Below, piece after piece: positions 61,921 to 64,000 of a stretch of DNA of 64,000 nt (positions are counted from its first letter, which is position 1; every line of letters begins with the position of its first letter). This stretch comes from Pseudomonas fontis (GTDB lineage Bacteria > Pseudomonadota > Gammaproteobacteria > Pseudomonadales > Pseudomonadaceae), in contig NZ_JAMDGY010000024.1 in assembly GCF_028656955.1 (NCBI RefSeq), positions 186,001 through 250,000 of the forward strand. Direction: 5' to 3'. Position numbers and translations under genes: made by a program. The notes beneath the pieces are model-generated. The model saw nothing but the letters and a program-made list of their open reading frames with translations, did no database searches and was not told the DNA's origin.

Positions 61921-63618
61921 TTAAGCCTGCTTGACCTCACGCATGGCCTTGCCTTTTACCGGCGCGCCATTGGCGACGTAGTACTTGGCAGTGCTGCGTG
62001 CCAGCGGCTGGCGGCCACGGATCTTGTCGGCGATTTTCTCGGCGATCATGATCGTCGGGGCGTTCAGGTTGCCCGTGGTGATGATCGGCATGATCGAGGC
62101 ATCGACCACACGCAGGCCCTGCATGCCATGCACGCGACCCTGGCCATCAACCACAGCCATCTCGTCGGTGCCCATCTTGCACGAGCAGGACGGGTGGAAC
62201 GCGGTCTCGGCGTGTTCACGGATGAACGTGTCCAGCTCTTCGTCGGTCTGCACCGCAGCGCCCGGGCTGATCTCGCGACCACGGTAGGCGTCCAGTGCAG
62301 GCTGGGCCATGATTTCACGGGTCAGGCGGATGCCGTCGCGGAATTCCTGCCAGTCCTGCTCGGTGGCCATGTAGTTGAACAGGATGCTCGGGTGCTGGCG
62401 CGGGTCTTTCGACTTGGCCTGGATACGGCCACGGCTAGGCGAACGCATCGAACCCATGTGTGCCTGGAAGCCGTGTTCCTGAACACCGTTGCTGCCGTTG
62501 TAATTGATCGCGACCGGCAGGAAGTGGTACTGGATGTTCGGCCATTCGAACTCAGCACGGGTACGGATGAAACCACCCGCTTCGAACTGGTTGCTGGCGC
62601 CGATGCCGGTGCCGTTGAACAGCCACTCGGCACCAATTGCCGGCTGGTTGTACCAAAGCAGCGACGGGTACAGCGAAACCGGCTGGGTGCACGCGTATTG
62701 CAGGTACAGCTCAAGGTGGTCCTGCAGGTTCTCGCCCACGCCTGGCAGGTCGTGAACCACTGGGATATCCAGGCTTTTCAGCAGTTCGGCCGGGCCGACG
62801 CCGGAGCGCTGCAGCAGTTGCGGCGAGGCGATGGCGCCGCTGCACACGATGACTTCCTTGCGGGCACGGGCTTCAACGCGCTCTTCGCTGGCGCCGACCA
62901 GGTAGGTCACGCCAATGGCACGCTTGCCTTCGAACACGACGCGGTCGGTCAGGGCATGGGTGACGATGGTCAGGGTCGAACGCTTCTTGGCGGTGTCCAG
63001 GTAGCCGCGTGCGGTACTGGCACGACGGCCTTTAGGCGTCACGGTACGGTCCATCGGGCCGAAACCTTCCTGCTGGAAGCCGTTCAGGTCTTCGGTGCGC
63101 GGGTAACCTGCCTGCACGCCGGCCTCGACCATGGCGTGGAACAGCGGGTTGTTGCCGGCTTTGGGCGTGGTCACGCTGACCGGGCCATCGCCACCGTGCC
63201 AGTCGTTCGGGCCGATGTCGCGGGTTTCCGCCTTGCGGAAGTACGGCAGGCAGTCCAGGTAGCTCCAGTCTTCCAGGCCTGGCAGGTTCGCCCAGCCGTC
63301 GTAGTCCATGGCGTTGCCGCGGATGTAGCACATGCCGTTGATCAGCGAGGAACCACCCAGACCCTTGCCGCGACCGCATTCCATGCGACGGCCGTCCATG
63401 TGCGGCTCGGCATCGGTCTCGTAGGCCCAGTTGTAGCGGCGGCCTTGCAGAGGGAAGGCCAGCGCGGCTGGCATCTGGGTGCGGAAGTCGGCGCGGTAGT
63501 CCGGGCCGCCAGCTTCCAGCAGCAGGACGGTAACGCCTTGGTCTTCGGTCAGGCGGGTCGCCAGGGTGTTACCGGCAGAACCGGCACCGACGATGATGTA
63601 ATCGAATTCATGGGACAT
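61921..63618 (-). CDS. betA: Choline dehydrogenase
   Basis: A 565-residue GMC-family flavoprotein that oxidises choline to betaine aldehyde (and on to betaine). The FAD loop [17 protein letters not shown] is at the N-terminus, the GMC signature 1 is [21 protein letters not shown] in part, and the catalytic His region is near the C-terminus ([14 protein letters not shown], then [14 protein letters not shown]). The length and the [16 protein letters not shown] block match BetA closely. It follows betB in the bet order, with a strong hairpin between the two genes. The C-terminal end is basic. Confidence 0.97.
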   Translation of the reverse strand: MSHEFDYIIVGAGSAGNTLATRLTEDQGVTVLLLEAGGPDYRADFRTQMPAALAFPLQGRRYNWAYETDAEPHMDGRRMECGRGKGLGGSSLINGMCYIRGNAMDYDGWANLPGLEDWSYLDCLPYFRKAETRDIGPNDWHGGDGPVSVTTPKAGNNPLFHAMVEAGVQAGYPRTEDLNGFQQEGFGPMDRTVTPKGRRASTARGYLDTAKKRSTLTIVTHALTDRVVFEGKRAIGVTYLVGASEERVEARARKEVIVCSGAIASPQLLQRSGVGPAELLKSLDIPVVHDLPGVGENLQDHLELYLQYACTQPVSLYPSLLWYNQPAIGAEWLFNGTGIGASNQFEAGGFIRTRAEFEWPNIQYHFLPVAINYNGSNGVQEHGFQAHMGSMRSPSRGRIQAKSKDPRQHPSILFNYMATEQDWQEFRDGIRLTREIMAQPALDAYRGREISPGAAVQTDEELDTFIREHAETAFHPSCSCKMGTDEMAVVDGQGRVHGMQGLRVVDASIMPIITTGNLNAPTIMIAEKIADKIRGRQPLARSTAKYYVANGAPVKGKAMREVKQA

Positions 63619-63657
63619 GCTAAGTACCCTCAGTGGCAGTGAGCAGGGGAACGGGAA

Positions 63658-63682
63658 GCGCCTGCCCTTGTGGGGCAGGCGC
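63658..63682 (-). promoter_or_regulatory. Perfect intercistronic hairpin between betB and betA
   Basis: GCGCCTGCCC and GGGCAGGCGC (63658-63667 and 63673-63682) form a 10-bp perfect stem with a five-base loop, without a T run on the transcribed side. It lies between the betB stop and the betA start. Confidence 0.7.
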
Positions 63683-63696
63683 GGCTACAGGGGTGC

Positions 63697-64000
63697 TTAG
63701 AACACCGAGTTGTAGCTGCCCAGCTCGACTTGTACCGACTTGATGCGGGTGTACTGGGCCAGCGAGCTCACGCCGTTTTCACGGCCGACACCCGATTGCT
63801 TGTAGCCGCCAACCGGCATTTCGGCTGGCGATTCGCCCCAGGCGTTGATCCAGCAGATACCGGCTTCCAGCTGGTGGATGATGCGGTGGGCGCGGCTGAT
63901 GTCGTTGGTGCACACGCCAGCGGCCAGGCCGAAGTCGGTGTCGTTGGCACGACGGATGACTTCTTCTTCGGTCTCGTAGGCCAGGATGCTCATCACTGGG
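63697..64000 (-). CDS. betB: Betaine-aldehyde dehydrogenase, C-terminal part
   Basis: Only the last 100 codons are in the window; the frame is open to the edge. The visible part reads as the end of an aldehyde dehydrogenase: [34 protein letters not shown], and the BetB-typical end [29 protein letters not shown] (shown by its first part), with [19 protein letters not shown] at the terminus. BetB converts betaine aldehyde to glycine betaine, an osmoprotectant and carbon source. The betB-betA order places it before betA in transcription. The catalytic cysteine lies outside the window. Confidence 0.95.
   Translation of the reverse strand, partial: PVMSILAYETEEEVIRRANDTDFGLAAGVCTNDISRAHRIIHQLEAGICWINAWGESPAEMPVGGYKQSGVGRENGVSSLAQYTRIKSVQVELGSYNSVF

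Overview
The window reads as a chromosomal segment of a fluorescent-type Pseudomonas, most probably of the P. putida group. The evidence is high G+C coding sequence, the gene neighbourhoods metXW-yggT-proC-yggS-pilT, argS-priA-rpmE, pilMNOPQ-aroKB-damX-gltBD-hemE and betBA, and seven bipartite inverted repeats built on two REP-like families. I identify the taxon from gene order and protein similarity recalled from knowledge, not from a search.

Layout. 1-4.4 kb (minus strand): a DUF4426 protein, metW, metX, yggT, proC and yggS (methionine and proline metabolism, PLP homeostasis). 4.5-9.3 kb: pilT, an NlpC/P60 peptidase, a tandem TM2 membrane protein, a SPOR protein and argS. 9.5-14.4 kb: priA, then rpmE, a secreted nuclease-like protein and the malic enzyme maeB. 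14.5-24.2 kb: the penicillin-binding protein mrcA, then a divergent pilMN-(pilO-pilP fusion)-pilQ block running into aroK, aroB and a DamX-like SPOR protein. 24.2-34.5 kb: gltB-gltD, hemE, a YgiW-like periplasmic protein, an MFS exporter and a divergent LysR regulator. 34.5-53.3 kb: a single minus-strand accessory operon of 21 tightly overlapping genes. 53.6-64 kb: a ParA-like ATPase, trxC, selO, mscK, the antiporter nhaP2, betA and the end of betB.

The accessory operon is the most interesting part. It is an aryl-polyene (APE, xanthomonadin/flexirubin-like) pigment system: an aromatic amino-acid ammonia-lyase makes an arylacrylate starter; an acyl-CoA ligase fused to a hotdog dehydratase would load it onto one of two acyl carrier proteins; two ketosynthases, a chain-length factor, a ketoreductase and a second hotdog dehydratase extend it; a methyltransferase and a flavin enzyme tailor it; two acyltransferases and a glycosyltransferase would join it to a lipid; an MMPL exporter, a LolA-like chaperone and two lipoproteins would move it to the outer membrane. 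The flavin enzyme carries three signatures of FAD-dependent halogenases, so the product may be a halogenated polyene. The operon also holds a 12-helix cation/proton-antiporter-like protein that I do not recognise as a usual APE component, and a lyase with an unusual Phe-His selectivity pair. A good sigma-70 promoter (TTGCTA, 17 bp, GATAAT) lies just upstream of the first gene.

Other notable points: a natural PilO-PilP fusion with no lipoprotein signal, a shortened PilM with an altered nucleotide site, a short PilQ, an intrinsic terminator placed inside the start of the nuclease gene behind rpmE, and candidate operators before ygiW, the LysR gene, gltB and the NlpC/P60 gene. No tRNA, rRNA, CRISPR array or insertion sequence was found.
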